NCBI RefSeq assembly: GCF_018861905.1 | Contig: NZ_JAHLDU010000020.1 | Span: forward strand, 1 to 64,000 | Reading direction: 5' to 3' | DNA: 64,000 nucleotides | Source: Clostridium sp. DSM 17811 | GTDB lineage: Bacteria > Bacillota > Clostridia > Clostridiales > Clostridiaceae | In this document: in pieces, positions 39,038 to 47,529 of the stretch | Layout: each line of letters starts with the position of its first letter | Position numbering within the stretch: the first letter of the stretch is position 1 | The notes under the pieces: model-generated | What the model saw: only the letters and a program-made list of their open reading frames with translations | The model's database searches: none | What the model was told of the DNA's origin: nothing | Translations under genes and position numbers: made by a program

Positions 39038-40066
39038 ATGGTTTACTACGCAAAATTAAACCTTAGTAAGGAAAAAGATGAAATTAGTAAGGGGATTTTT
39101 AAAGCTTATATAAATGGTGAAAATAATATTGATATTGTATCTGTATTTTACAATTCCTCTGATATATTCTTAAAAACTATAGTAACATATGCAAATGAAA
39201 ACAAAAAAATATTATATATAACTAATGAAGATGAACGTAACATTGATATTCTTTATTATATTAATAAATTTAGCAATCTAGGTCAATATGTGTATTCATC
39301 TACGATAAATTATAGGAGTGAAAGTGGTTACTTATATATATGCAACCATGAGAATGCATTAAAATTACAAGAGAGATTTGATTTGGTTATTTATAATGAT
39401 ATTAGGAGTTTCCCAAAGTTTAATAAAGAACAAATAAAAAATATATTACTAAAAATGCGAAACATAGGCGGTTTAGCTATAGCATACTGTGTAGAAAATG
39501 TTTTAAGTGAAGATAATACAATTATGTTTCCGATAAAAAATGCTAATATCCCAATTATTGAGCCTAGAATTATAACTACTAGAATAAATCTTAGTCTGGA
39601 TATACCTTTAGTAGTTTATGAATATTTAAATTGGTCAATAATATCTAACAGAAAGGTAATAATATTTGTGCCGGATGCACAAAAGGCTATGTCAGTATTC
39701 GCGTACCTTAGTAATTTTAAAAAAAAGTTAAGTGAAAATATAGTTTTATTTATTAAAAGTAGAAGCGATAATAATATTAAAGTAAACTTTATGAATAAAG
39801 ATAAGGGAATACTCGTAACAAATGACTTTGAAGAAAACTATTTAGAATTCCATTCGATTGATGTTATAGTTTACTTTGCTGATAACGTGAAATTTGATTA
39901 TAAACAATTGTTTTGTTTATCAAGCAAAGTTGGAAGATTTGAGAATATACAAAGGGGTGAGGCTATATTTTTAGCTAATGTCCAAACTGTTCAAATGGAT
40001 AAAGCTAAAAGTATGGCTAGTAAATTTAATGAGAAAGCGTGGGAAAGAGGATTATTAAATATATAA
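39038..40066 (+). CDS. Degenerate ComFA-like protein (no intact Walker motifs)
   Basis: 342 residues just before comFC, where comFA belongs. The layout follows ComFA: ILYITNEDERNIDILYYINKFSN, then a Walker B-like DLVIYNDIRSFP (ComFA usually has DEVDAFP), a C-terminal helicase-like half, and the closing QMDKAKSMASKFNEKAWERGLL tail characteristic of the family. The Walker A loop is replaced by NSSDIFLKT, and the arginine motif is reduced to KVGRFENIQRGE. ATP-driven DNA uptake is therefore unlikely. The gene is shorter than B. subtilis ComFA and lacks the N-terminal zinc region. It overlaps comFC by 28 bases. Confidence 0.75.
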   Translation: MVYYAKLNLSKEKDEISKGIFKAYINGENNIDIVSVFYNSSDIFLKTIVTYANENKKILYITNEDERNIDILYYINKFSNLGQYVYSSTINYRSESGYLYICNHENALKLQERFDLVIYNDIRSFPKFNKEQIKNILLKMRNIGGLAIAYCVENVLSEDNTIMFPIKNANIPIIEPRIITTRINLSLDIPLVVYEYLNWSIISNRKVIIFVPDAQKAMSVFAYLSNFKKKLSENIVLFIKSRSDNNIKVNFMNKDKGILVTNDFEENYLEFHSIDVIVYFADNVKFDYKQLFCLSSKVGRFENIQRGEAIFLANVQTVQMDKAKSMASKFNEKAWERGLLNI

Positions 40067-40719
40067 AAAAGATACTTTACTGTTTAGTTCAAATTATATA
40101 TTCAGGTGATGAGTCATGCGTAATATGTAGTGGATATAGTGAAGAAAGTGAGGCACTGTGCACTGTATGTAGAAAAAAACTTAGACGCTCTGAGGAAAGC
40201 TTTTATATAGGTAGTAGCGAAGAAGAATACATTGCAAGGTCAGTGTTTTATTATTCGAGTATTGTTAAAGAACTGATTATTAGACTTAAATATAAAAATG
40301 ATTTTATATGTGGCGAAATTTTGGCTAAATATATGTTAGAATATGTTAAAAACAATGAATTGCAGTTTGATTTAATATCTTATGTACCTATGACTAAAAA
40401 AGCTCAAAAAAATAGAGGATATAATCAAAGTGAGTTTTTGGCAAAATACTTATCACAATTTTTAAGTGTTCCGGTTATATGCAATTTGGTTAAAACAGAA
40501 GATACTAAAGATCAAATAGGTCTAAGTGGCGATCAAAGGTGGGACAATATGAAAAAATGCTTTGCAATTAAAGGGAGTGAGTTTATAAAAAATAAAAATA
40601 TTTTACTTTTAGATGACGTTATAACCACTGGAGCTACAGCGTTTCATTGCGCGCATATGCTAAAAGAGAACGGAGCAAATAATATTTTTATATTGACTAT
40701 AGCCAAAAGTAATGTATAA
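40039..40719 (+). CDS. comFC: ComFC-family phosphoribosyltransferase-like protein
   Basis: 226 residues from GTG 40039, inside the end of the upstream gene. N-terminal zinc-finger-like SCVICSGYSEESEALCTVCRKKL, then a PRTase domain with PMTKKAQKNRGYNQSEFLAKYL and the PRPP loop LLLDDVITTGATAFH near residue 190. Needed for transformation in B. subtilis; here paired with a decayed ComFA. The last codons contain the promoter of the downstream ncRNA. Confidence 0.92.
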   Translation: MGKRIIKYIKKILYCLVQIIYSGDESCVICSGYSEESEALCTVCRKKLRRSEESFYIGSSEEEYIARSVFYYSSIVKELIIRLKYKNDFICGEILAKYMLEYVKNNELQFDLISYVPMTKKAQKNRGYNQSEFLAKYLSQFLSVPVICNLVKTEDTKDQIGLSGDQRWDNMKKCFAIKGSEFIKNKNILLLDDVITTGATAFHCAHMLKENGANNIFILTIAKSNV

Positions 40720-40720
40720 T
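40693..40720 (+). promoter_or_regulatory. raiA RNA promoter, inside the comFC 3' end
   Basis: TTGACT (40693-40698) and a perfect TATAAT (40715-40720), 16 bases apart, with a predicted start near 40727. The -10 overlaps the comFC stop codon. Confidence 0.75.
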
Positions 40721-40728
40721 ACTGATTG

Positions 40729-40938
40729 TAGTAAGTTAGGTTTGTGGTTGAAAGTCGAGGCCAGTCGCAGGCGAAACGATCCACGTAAGTTAAACAAAGT
40801 TTAGTGAGCATGGTGCGGCTTAGAGGTTAGTCCTGCCGTTTTAACGAGCGAGAGTGTTAGTAGTGAGAAGGTAATTCTGGGTAGCAAAAGCTCCAGCAGG
40901 CGAGTGTGGGGGCAAAGACCAGGTCAACTAACTTACTA
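40729..40938 (+). ncRNA. raiA-motif non-coding RNA
   Basis: A roughly 210-base structured RNA. The outer stem AGTAAGTTAG (40730-40739) pairs with CTAACTTACT (40928-40937). The interior has many G-rich, non-A/T stretches unlike the surrounding DNA (CGAGGCCAGTCGCAGGCG, GTGCGGCTTAGAGG, CTCCAGCAGGCGAGTGTGG). It lies directly upstream of hpf (raiA), the defining position of the raiA motif described in Firmicutes and Actinobacteria and linked to sporulation in Clostridium acetobutylicum. It has its own promoter and terminator, so it is a separate transcript rather than an hpf leader. Confidence 0.88.
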
Positions 40939-40941
40939 TAT

Positions 40942-40980
40942 AAAAACTCCTAATATTATGTTAGGAGTTTTTATATTTTT
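40942..40980 (+). terminator. raiA RNA terminator
   Basis: AAAAACTCCTAA (40942-40953) pairs with TTAGGAGTTTTT (40961-40972), followed by ATATTTTT. It separates the RNA from hpf. Confidence 0.88.
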
Positions 40981-41212
40981 GTTTGTGTAAACGATTGAAA
41001 AACAAAAAAACTATAGTTTATTAACAATTCACATAAAGAAATAGAGTAATAATTAGGAATATTAAGGGAATGTTATTTAAATTGCTTTAATATTACGTAA
41101 ATTCTGAATTTAAGGTTGCTATTTAGTGTTAAGTGTAATAGAATTAAGGTACAAAACATATAGCATGATTAGATATAAAACGTTATGTGGATATTAGAAA
41201 GGGGTTGTACGT

Positions 41213-41764
41213 ATGAAAATTAAAATAGTAGGAAAAAACATGGAAGTAACAGAAGCATTAAAAAATATGATAGACAAGAAAGTATCTAGATTAGATAAGT
41301 ATTTTAATCCGGATGTGGAAGCTCAGACAACCATGAGTGTCCATAAGAATAGACATACTATAGAAATTACAATACCTTTTAATGGAGTTGTTTTGAGATC
41401 AGAAGAAGTAAACGATGATATGTATACGTCTTTAGATCTTGTTGTTGACAAATTAGAAAGACAAATTAGAAAGAACAAAACGAAATTAGAAAAAAGAAAT
41501 AAAGGAACATCTCTTAAATTTCAGGGTATACCACAATATGATAATAGTGAAGATAATGGTTTAGAACCTAAAATAGTAAAAACAAAGAAATTCGCATTTA
41601 AACCAATGTCTGCAGAAGAAGCAGTGCTTCAAATGGAGTTAGTTGGACATAGTTTCTTTGTATATATGAGTGATGGTAGTACAGAAGTGAATGGTAATTC
41701 AGAAGTAAATGTAGTATATAAAAGAAAAGATGGAAATTATGGTCTGATAGAACCACAGTTTTAA
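41213..41764 (+). CDS. hpf: Ribosome hibernation promoting factor (long form)
   Basis: Dimerises and silences ribosomes in stationary phase. 183 residues: N-terminal RaiA domain (MKIKIVGKNMEVTEALKNMI to about residue 100), a Lys-rich linker, and the C-terminal dimer domain with FAFKPMSAEEAVLQMELVGHSFFVY and VVYKRKDGNYGLIEP. ATG follows GAAAGGGG. It follows the raiA RNA and precedes secA; a terminator separates it from secA. Confidence 0.97.
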   Translation: MKIKIVGKNMEVTEALKNMIDKKVSRLDKYFNPDVEAQTTMSVHKNRHTIEITIPFNGVVLRSEEVNDDMYTSLDLVVDKLERQIRKNKTKLEKRNKGTSLKFQGIPQYDNSEDNGLEPKIVKTKKFAFKPMSAEEAVLQMELVGHSFFVYMSDGSTEVNGNSEVNVVYKRKDGNYGLIEPQF

Positions 41765-41769
41765 AATTT

Positions 41770-41808
41770 AAAGGATTAAAGTAATCATGTTTACTTTAAT
41801 CCTTTTTT
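41770..41808 (+). terminator. hpf terminator
   Basis: AAAGGATTAAAGTAA (41770-41784) pairs with TTACTTTAATCCTTT (41791-41805), followed by T residues. Confidence 0.88.
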
Positions 41809-41820
41809 AGCTTTAACTTT

Positions 41821-41862
41821 AAAAATAAAAAATTAAAAATAAAAAATTAAAAATAAAAAATT
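41821..41862. repeat. Three perfect 14-bp tandem A/T repeats upstream of secA
   Basis: AAAAATAAAAAATT repeated three times without error at 41821-41834, 41835-41848 and 41849-41862. A phased A-tract ahead of the promoter can bend DNA or act as an UP element; the effect here is inference. Confidence 0.7.
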
Positions 41863-41871
41863 AATAGAAAG

Positions 41872-41916
41872 TATACAATTGTATAAGTTGAATAGAATTA
41901 AATTAAGTGTTATACT
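41872..41916 (+). promoter_or_regulatory. secA promoter and upstream palindrome
   Basis: TATACAATTGTATA (41872-41885) is a perfect 14-base palindrome directly upstream of TTGAAT (41888-41893), which is followed after 17 bases by TATACT (41911-41916). Confidence 0.6.
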
Positions 41917-41968
41917 TTACAAGTGTATATTTTGGAAGTATTAAAAAGAATAGTGAGGATGAAAAAAT

Positions 41969-44467
41969 ATGAGTTTAATTAAAAAATTATTTGGTAGTTA
42001 TAGTGATAGAGAAATAAAAAGAATAATTTCAACAGTTGATAAAATAGAAGCATTAGATTCAATGATGACTAACTTAAGCGATGAAGAACTTAAAGCAAAA
42101 ACAGAAGAATTTAAGACTAGTTTAAGTAATGGAAAGACATTAGAAGATATTTTGCCTGAAGCATTTGCAGTAGTTAGGGAAGCTTCTTGGAGAGTTCTTA
42201 AAATGAAGCATTTTAGAGTGCAACTAATTGGGGGAATAATACTTCACCAAGGAAGAATAACAGAAATGAAAACTGGTGAAGGAAAGACTCTTGTGGCTAC
42301 GCTTCCATCATATTTGAATGCCCTAGAAGGAAAAGGTGTTCACGTAATTACAGTTAATGATTATCTTGCAAAAAGAGATAAAGAAGAGATGGGTAGAATA
42401 CATGAGTTTTTGGGTCTTACTGTGGGCGTAATTATTCATGATATAGATCAAACTCAAAGGCAAGCGGCTTATAATGCAGATATAACATATGGTACAAATA
42501 ATGAATTCGGATTTGATTATCTAAGAGATAATATGGTTGTTTATAAAGAAGAAAGAGTTCAAAGGAAATTAAACTTTGTAATCGTGGATGAGGTTGACTC
42601 TATATTAATAGATGAAGCTAGAACACCACTTATAATATCTGGAGAAGGAGAAAAATCTACAGACTTTTATAAAGTGGCAGATCATTTTGTAAAGACATTA
42701 GTAAAAGAAGAAGATTACACTATAGATGAAAAAGCCAGTGCTGTTATAATGTCTGATGAAGGTATAGATAAGGCTGAAAAGTTTTTCAGTTTAGATAACT
42801 ATGCTGACGCAGCAAACATGAATATACAGCATCACGTAGTTCAAGCTTTGAAAGCAAACTATATTATGAGAAAAGATAAAGATTATATGGAAAAAGACGG
42901 AGAAGTAGTTATTGTAGATGAATTTACTGGAAGACTTATGGAAGGTAGAAGATATAGTGATGGACTTCACCAAGCGATTGAAGCAAAAGAGGGCGTGAAA
43001 ATCGAGAAAGAGTCAAAAACTCTTGCAACAATTACTTTTCAAAACTATTTTAGAATGTATACAAAGATAGCAGGTATGACTGGTACTGCGCTTACAGAAG
43101 AAAATGAGTTTAGAGAAATATATGGACTTGATGTACTAGTAATACCTACAAATAAACCTTTAGCAAGAATCGATAATGCAGATTTAGTTTTTAAGACTGT
43201 AAGAGGAAAGTATAAAGCGATAATAGATGAAATAGTTGAAACTCATAAGATAAATCAACCTGTACTTGTAGGTACTGTAAGTATAGAGAAATCAGAATTA
43301 TTATCTGAAATGCTTAAGAGAAAAGGGGTTCCTCATCAAGTACTTAATGCTAAATACCATGAAAAAGAAGCGGAAATAATAGCTCATGCAGGGTCACTTG
43401 GTATGGTTACTATAGCAACTAATATGGCAGGGCGTGGTACGGACATTAAACTTTTCGATGGCGTTATTGAAGTTGGTGGACTTAAGATAATTGGAACTGA
43501 AAGACATGAATCTAGGCGTATTGATAATCAGCTTAGAGGTCGTGCTGGTCGTCAAGGCGATCCAGGAAGTACAAGATTTTACATATCACTAGAAGATGAT
43601 TTAATGAGAATATTTGGTTCAGAAAGACTTCAAGGGGTTGTAGGAAAATTAGGATTAACTGATGAAGATGCTATTGAAAGCAAAATGGTAAGTGGTGCTA
43701 TAGAAAGTGCTCAAAAGAAGGTTGAAGGAAATAACTTTGATATAAGAAAAAATGTTGTTCAATATGATGATGTAATGAACCAACAAAGAGAAATAATCTA
43801 TAAACAAAGAACAGAAGTTCTTCAAGGTGAAGATACTAAAGATGAAATTGAAGATATGATAAAAGATGTTATTTTTACCACAGTTGATTCGCATATTACT
43901 GATGTTGAAGAAGAACTTGACGAAGAACTTGCAAAATTAATTAGCTATTTTGAGGAAATATTTCTTCCAAAAGATATGGTTACAGTAGATGAACTTGGTA
44001 AATTAACTAATGAAGAAATCAAGGAAAAACTCTTAGAAATTGCTCAGAGAATCTATACCCAAAGAGGAGAAGATTTTGGTGATGAACAAATAAGAGAAGT
44101 TGAAAGAGTTATTCTTTTAAGAGTAGTAGATAGTAAATGGATGGATCATATTGATGATATGGAACATTTAAAGCAAGGTATTGGACTTAGAGCTTATAAG
44201 CAGCAAGATCCAACACAAGCGTACCAAATGGAAGGTAGCGACATGTTTGCTGAAATGATTTATAACATAAAGACAGAAACTATTAAATACTTATTCCATG
44301 TTCAAATAGAAAGAGCCCCAGAGAGAGAAATGGTTGCGCAAATAACATCAACCAATCATGATGATTCTGTTAAACAAGAACCAACTATAAAAGAAGCTAA
44401 AACAGGAAGAAATGATGAATGTCCTTGTGGTTCAGGGAAAAAATATAAAAACTGTTGTGGCAGATAA
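41969..44467 (+). CDS. secA: Protein translocase ATPase SecA
   Basis: Motor of the Sec secretion pathway. 832 residues: Walker [19 protein letters not shown] near residue 99, Walker [18 protein letters not shown], preprotein cross-linking domain, [16 protein letters not shown], motif [18 protein letters not shown], scaffold helix, and the C-terminal zinc motif [21 protein letters not shown] follows GTGAGGATG. Ends in a terminator, followed by prfB, the common Firmicutes order. Confidence 0.99.
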   Translation: MSLIKKLFGSYSDREIKRIISTVDKIEALDSMMTNLSDEELKAKTEEFKTSLSNGKTLEDILPEAFAVVREASWRVLKMKHFRVQLIGGIILHQGRITEMKTGEGKTLVATLPSYLNALEGKGVHVITVNDYLAKRDKEEMGRIHEFLGLTVGVIIHDIDQTQRQAAYNADITYGTNNEFGFDYLRDNMVVYKEERVQRKLNFVIVDEVDSILIDEARTPLIISGEGEKSTDFYKVADHFVKTLVKEEDYTIDEKASAVIMSDEGIDKAEKFFSLDNYADAANMNIQHHVVQALKANYIMRKDKDYMEKDGEVVIVDEFTGRLMEGRRYSDGLHQAIEAKEGVKIEKESKTLATITFQNYFRMYTKIAGMTGTALTEENEFREIYGLDVLVIPTNKPLARIDNADLVFKTVRGKYKAIIDEIVETHKINQPVLVGTVSIEKSELLSEMLKRKGVPHQVLNAKYHEKEAEIIAHAGSLGMVTIATNMAGRGTDIKLFDGVIEVGGLKIIGTERHESRRIDNQLRGRAGRQGDPGSTRFYISLEDDLMRIFGSERLQGVVGKLGLTDEDAIESKMVSGAIESAQKKVEGNNFDIRKNVVQYDDVMNQQREIIYKQRTEVLQGEDTKDEIEDMIKDVIFTTVDSHITDVEEELDEELAKLISYFEEIFLPKDMVTVDELGKLTNEEIKEKLLEIAQRIYTQRGEDFGDEQIREVERVILLRVVDSKWMDHIDDMEHLKQGIGLRAYKQQDPTQAYQMEGSDMFAEMIYNIKTETIKYLFHVQIERAPEREMVAQITSTNHDDSVKQEPTIKEAKTGRNDECPCGSGKKYKNCCGR

Positions 44468-44498
44468 TAGTTATAATATGATGATTTAATTAGAAGTT

Positions 44499-44537
44499 AA
44501 AAAAGAGGCATACAATTTACGTTGCATGCCTCTTTTT
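44499..44537 (+). terminator. secA terminator
   Basis: AAAAAGAGGCAT (44500-44511) pairs with ATGCCTCTTTTT (44526-44537). Confidence 0.85.
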
Positions 44538-44561
44538 AATATTATAAAAGGGGTGTTAATA

Positions 44562-45669
44562 TTGGTAATATTAGTTGAAGAAATATGGAGTGATTTAAAC
44601 ATATTAAAGGGCAATGTCGAAGAAATAAGGGTGTCTCTTTGACGTAACATCTATGGAAAAAGAGCTAAAGGAATACGAGTTTAAAATGCAGGAACCCAGT
44701 TTTTGGGAAGATATTAAAAAAGCTCAACAAATCACTAAGTTAGCTAAGGGAATTAAGGATAGAATTGATAGATTTAATTTATTGATTAGTAGGATAGAAG
44801 ATTTAGAAATGTTAACGCAGTTGAGCTCCGATGAAGAGGATGATTCCTCTTTAGCGGAAATAAAAGTTGAACTTAAAGATTTAGCGCATATTGCTGATCA
44901 GTTTAGGTTAGAAATTTTATTGTCTGGAAAATATGATAAAAATAATGCTATTTTAACACTCCATACCGGTGCGGGTGGAAGTGATGCTCAAGATTGGACA
45001 GAAATGCTTTATAGGATGTACTCAAGATGGTGCGAAAAAAAAGGATATAAAGTTGAAGTTTTAGACTATCAACCATCGGATGAGGCAGGTATTAAAGCAG
45101 TTACATTAAAAATAACGGGTGAGTATGCTTATGGATATTTAATGGCTGAAAAGGGCGTGCACAGACTAGTAAGAATTTCGCCTTTTAATGCAAATGGCAA
45201 GAGGCAAACTTCATTTGCATCTTGTGAAGTTCTTCCTGAACTTACTGAGGATCAAGATATTGATATAAAGCCTGATGACCTTAGAATAGACACATATAGG
45301 TCCGGAGGTGCAGGAGGTCAACATGTAAACAAAACTGACTCAGCTATAAGGATTACGCATATTCCTACGGGCATTGTAGTGCAATGTCAAAATGAGAGAA
45401 GTCAGCATAGTAATAAACAAACTGCAATGAAGATGCTTATGGCAAAACTCTTGATTTTAAAGGAAAGTGAGAAAAAGGATCGGATAGAAGACTTAACCGG
45501 AGATTTGAAAGAAAATGGTTGGGGGAGTCAAATTAGATCATATGTTTTTCATCCATATAGTATGGTTAAGGATCATAGAACTAATATAGAAGTAGGAAAT
45601 GTAGATGCAGTTATGGATGGCGATATTGATGTTTTTATTGAAGAGTATTTAAGACAAAGTAATAAATAA
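44562..45669 (+). CDS. prfB: Peptide chain release factor 2, with programmed +1 frameshift
   Basis: RF2 recognises UGA and UAA. Translation begins at TTG 44562 behind AAGGGGTG, reads 26 codons, and meets the in-frame stop CTT-TGA-C at 44637-44643 preceded by the internal Shine-Dalgarno-like AGGGTG. A +1 slip skips T44640 and continues in the second frame to 45669, giving about 368 residues, the normal length. Later motifs are the SPF stop-recognition loop in VRISPFNANGKRQTSFAS and the catalytic GGQ in SGGAGGQHVNKTDSAIR. This is the classic autoregulatory arrangement: low RF2 lets ribosomes shift. Confidence 0.96.
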
Positions 45670-45917
45670 CTTATTTTGATGGATAATAGAAAAAGATAGT
45701 TATAAATAAGAAAAGCAGTAGAATATTTTAAATATTCTACTGCTTTTCTATTATATAGGAAACTGCTGTAGATAATAGTGCTAAAAAGAAAGCTTTGTTT
45801 CAAACTGTAAGCAAGGGATTACTTATATACTGGCTATGATGTTTTAGTTATGGTAAAATAATACTCAAATATAGTCATTATTATATTAAATAATAATTTG
45901 TTAAATCGAGGTGGATT

Positions 45918-46439
45918 ATGATAGCAATAATATTGCCATATTTAAAAATCGTTTTAAGTTCTACAAGTGTATATATTTTTATTGTATTTGCCATAAGATT
46001 GTTTGGTAAAAACGAATTAGCTCAATTATCGGTAATTGACTTAGTTTTCATTTTACTTATAAGTAATGCCGTTCAGAATGCAATGGTAGGTACGAATTCA
46101 ACTTTAGGAGGCGGAATAGTAGCAGCAACATCATTATTTGCCGTAGACTATTTATTTAAAAATATAATGTATCGTTTTCCTAGATTTAACAAATTAATAC
46201 AAGGAGAACCATTACTATTAATTTATAACGGTAAAATCAACAAAAAAAATATTATCAAAGCTAAGATTCCAATGGATGAAATCATGGAAGTTATTCGCGA
46301 ACATGGAGTGTCAGTGTTAGAACAGGTGGATTTGGCAGTATTAGAGGTAGACGGAAATATAAGTGTAATGTCTGGAGGGGTTGGTCATAAGACAACTAAA
46401 AAGAAAAAGGCACATAAGACAATTACAAAGAATACATAA
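45918..46439 (+). CDS. DUF421 membrane protein (YetF-like)
   Basis: 173 residues with two or three N-terminal membrane helices (about 10-90), then a cytoplasmic domain containing the family pattern FRFPRFNKLIQGEPLLLIYNGK-like (here starting YRFPRFNKLI) and MDEIMEVIREHGVSVLEQVDLAVLE. Ends with a Lys-rich tail. Function unknown. It has its own ribosome binding site CGAGGTGG. Confidence 0.85.
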   Translation: MIAIILPYLKIVLSSTSVYIFIVFAIRLFGKNELAQLSVIDLVFILLISNAVQNAMVGTNSTLGGGIVAATSLFAVDYLFKNIMYRFPRFNKLIQGEPLLLIYNGKINKKNIIKAKIPMDEIMEVIREHGVSVLEQVDLAVLEVDGNISVMSGGVGHKTTKKKKAHKTITKNT

Positions 46440-46451
46440 AACAAAATGCAC

Positions 46452-46480
46452 TTGACATTGCCACTGTGTGAAGTTATATA
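46452..46480 (+). promoter_or_regulatory. Strong promoter of the 31-codon mini-gene
   Basis: TTGACA (46452-46457) and TATATA (46475-46480), exactly 17 bases apart. The predicted start, near 46487, leaves only a few bases before the ribosome binding site. Confidence 0.7.
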
Positions 46481-46504
46481 GTTAAATTATTCGGAGGTGA
46501 TAAC

Positions 46505-46600
46505 ATGGAAAAGGAATTGTATTTAATAAGGTTATTATATTTTTTGTATTATAAAAGGTTGTGTCAAAATAAATTGATTCAACCTTTTTTTTGTCTATAA
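46505..46600 (+). CDS. 31-residue small protein whose frame runs through a terminator
   Basis: ATG 46505 follows a near-perfect GGAGGTGATAAC ribosome binding site and its own consensus promoter. The peptide is hydrophobic and basic (MEKELYLIRLLYFLYYKRL, then a short tail). An intrinsic terminator (stem 46553-46567 with 46574-46588, then T8) lies inside the frame, upstream of the stop codon at 46598-46600, so most transcripts should lack a stop codon. That would make it a target of tmRNA rescue, as with ArfA and BrfA genes. Alternatively the true product is a small RNA of about 105 bases. The family is not recognised. Confidence 0.5.
   Translation: MEKELYLIRLLYFLYYKRLCQNKLIQPFFCL
46553..46592. 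terminator. Bidirectional terminator inside the mini-gene
   Basis: AAAAGGTTG (46553-46561) pairs with CAACCTTTT (46580-46588), with extra inner pairs and one mismatch, followed by T residues to 46592. Read on the minus strand, the same stem plus TTTT can stop the convergent TetR gene. Confidence 0.8.
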
Positions 46601-46611
46601 AGTGTTTATGT

Positions 46612-47181
46612 TTATAGTGATGAAATAGTATATCTAGTTAAAGCACCTAACATACTTCCTTCGACTACCTCGTTTAATTTATTTACCATTACCTTTGGAT
46701 GTTCCTTCATACTATTTTTTATCCACTGTACTGTTATACCTACAAAAGCATGAGTGTAAAAATCTGCAATAAAACTTTTATCAGTAGTTGAAACTTTTAT
46801 TCCAGAGGAAACATCGTTTACTACTCCCATAATAAGATCATAGGTTTTTTTAAAAAGATACCCATCAAATGCATTTTGACCAGGAGTATTAAGAGCATTA
46901 GTATAAAAGGATTTATTGTTCATTAAATATGTTAAAGTTTTATACATGGCATCAGTCCAATGTTCATAGTTTGTGCCGCCGGCTAAATTTTCTATGGCCT
47001 CAGTATAATAAATCCAGTTTACAAGATCGAATTTATCTTTGAAATGATAATAAAAGGTTTGTCTGTTAACGCCACAATTATCTGCGATCTGACGAATTGA
47101 AATTTTTGCGAGTGGTATTGTCTCCATTAATTTCTTAATTGATAGAGCAAGAGCTTTTTTAGTTATTTGGGATCCCGACAT
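46612..47181 (-). CDS. TetR-family regulator (DhaS-like C-terminal domain)
   Basis: 189 residues from ATG 47181 behind TAGGTGAT; a GTG nine bases earlier is part of that site. The N-terminal helix-turn-helix is KISIRQIADNCGVNRQTFYYHFKDKFDLVNW (quoted in part: CGVNRQTFYYHFKDKF), the conserved TetR signature. The C-terminal domain pattern fits the group often annotated as dihydroxyacetone kinase regulators, but no dha gene is nearby, so the target is unknown. It is divergent from the secreted hypothetical at 47530. Confidence 0.85.
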   Translation of the reverse strand: MSGSQITKKALALSIKKLMETIPLAKISIRQIADNCGVNRQTFYYHFKDKFDLVNWIYYTEAIENLAGGTNYEHWTDAMYKTLTYLMNNKSFYTNALNTPGQNAFDGYLFKKTYDLIMGVVNDVSSGIKVSTTDKSFIADFYTHAFVGITVQWIKNSMKEHPKVMVNKLNEVVEGSMLGALTRYTISSL

Positions 47182-47225
47182 TAGTATCACCTACAAACAT
47201 ATGAATTAATAAAAGCAAATAATAA

Positions 47226-47274
47226 TACTAACTTTTACTAACTTTATTATAACAAAAGGAATACGTGCATTCAA
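47226..47274 (-). promoter_or_regulatory. TetR-gene promoter with tandem 10-bp repeats
   Basis: On the minus strand, TTGAAT (47274-47269) and TATAAT (47251-47246) are 17 bases apart. TACTAACTTT is repeated exactly in tandem at 47226-47235 and 47236-47245, covering the predicted start near 47239, a natural place for self-repression. Confidence 0.6.
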
Positions 47275-47466
47275 GAAAAAAGATAAGTACATGTTTTTAG
47301 ACTATTGATATGCTGTTTTGATATCGTTTACGCAATGAATAACGATTTATTTTTCGCTTAAAATTGTTTTAAATTAAATTTACAAAAATAAAACTAGATA
47401 ACAATGTAAAAAATAAGCTTAAATATTTACTTTTAACATTAATATAAGAAAAAAATGAATAAAATG

Positions 47467-47495
47467 TTGAAATATATATAAATATGGTATATAGT
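47467..47495 (+). promoter_or_regulatory. Promoter of the secreted hypothetical
   Basis: TTGAAA (47467-47472) and TATAGT (47490-47495), 17 bases apart. The rest of the 47182-47529 gap is A/T-rich with no other supported feature. Confidence 0.55.
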
Positions 47496-47529
47496 GAAAT
47501 TATTAAAAAAATTTAGGGAGGTACATTAC

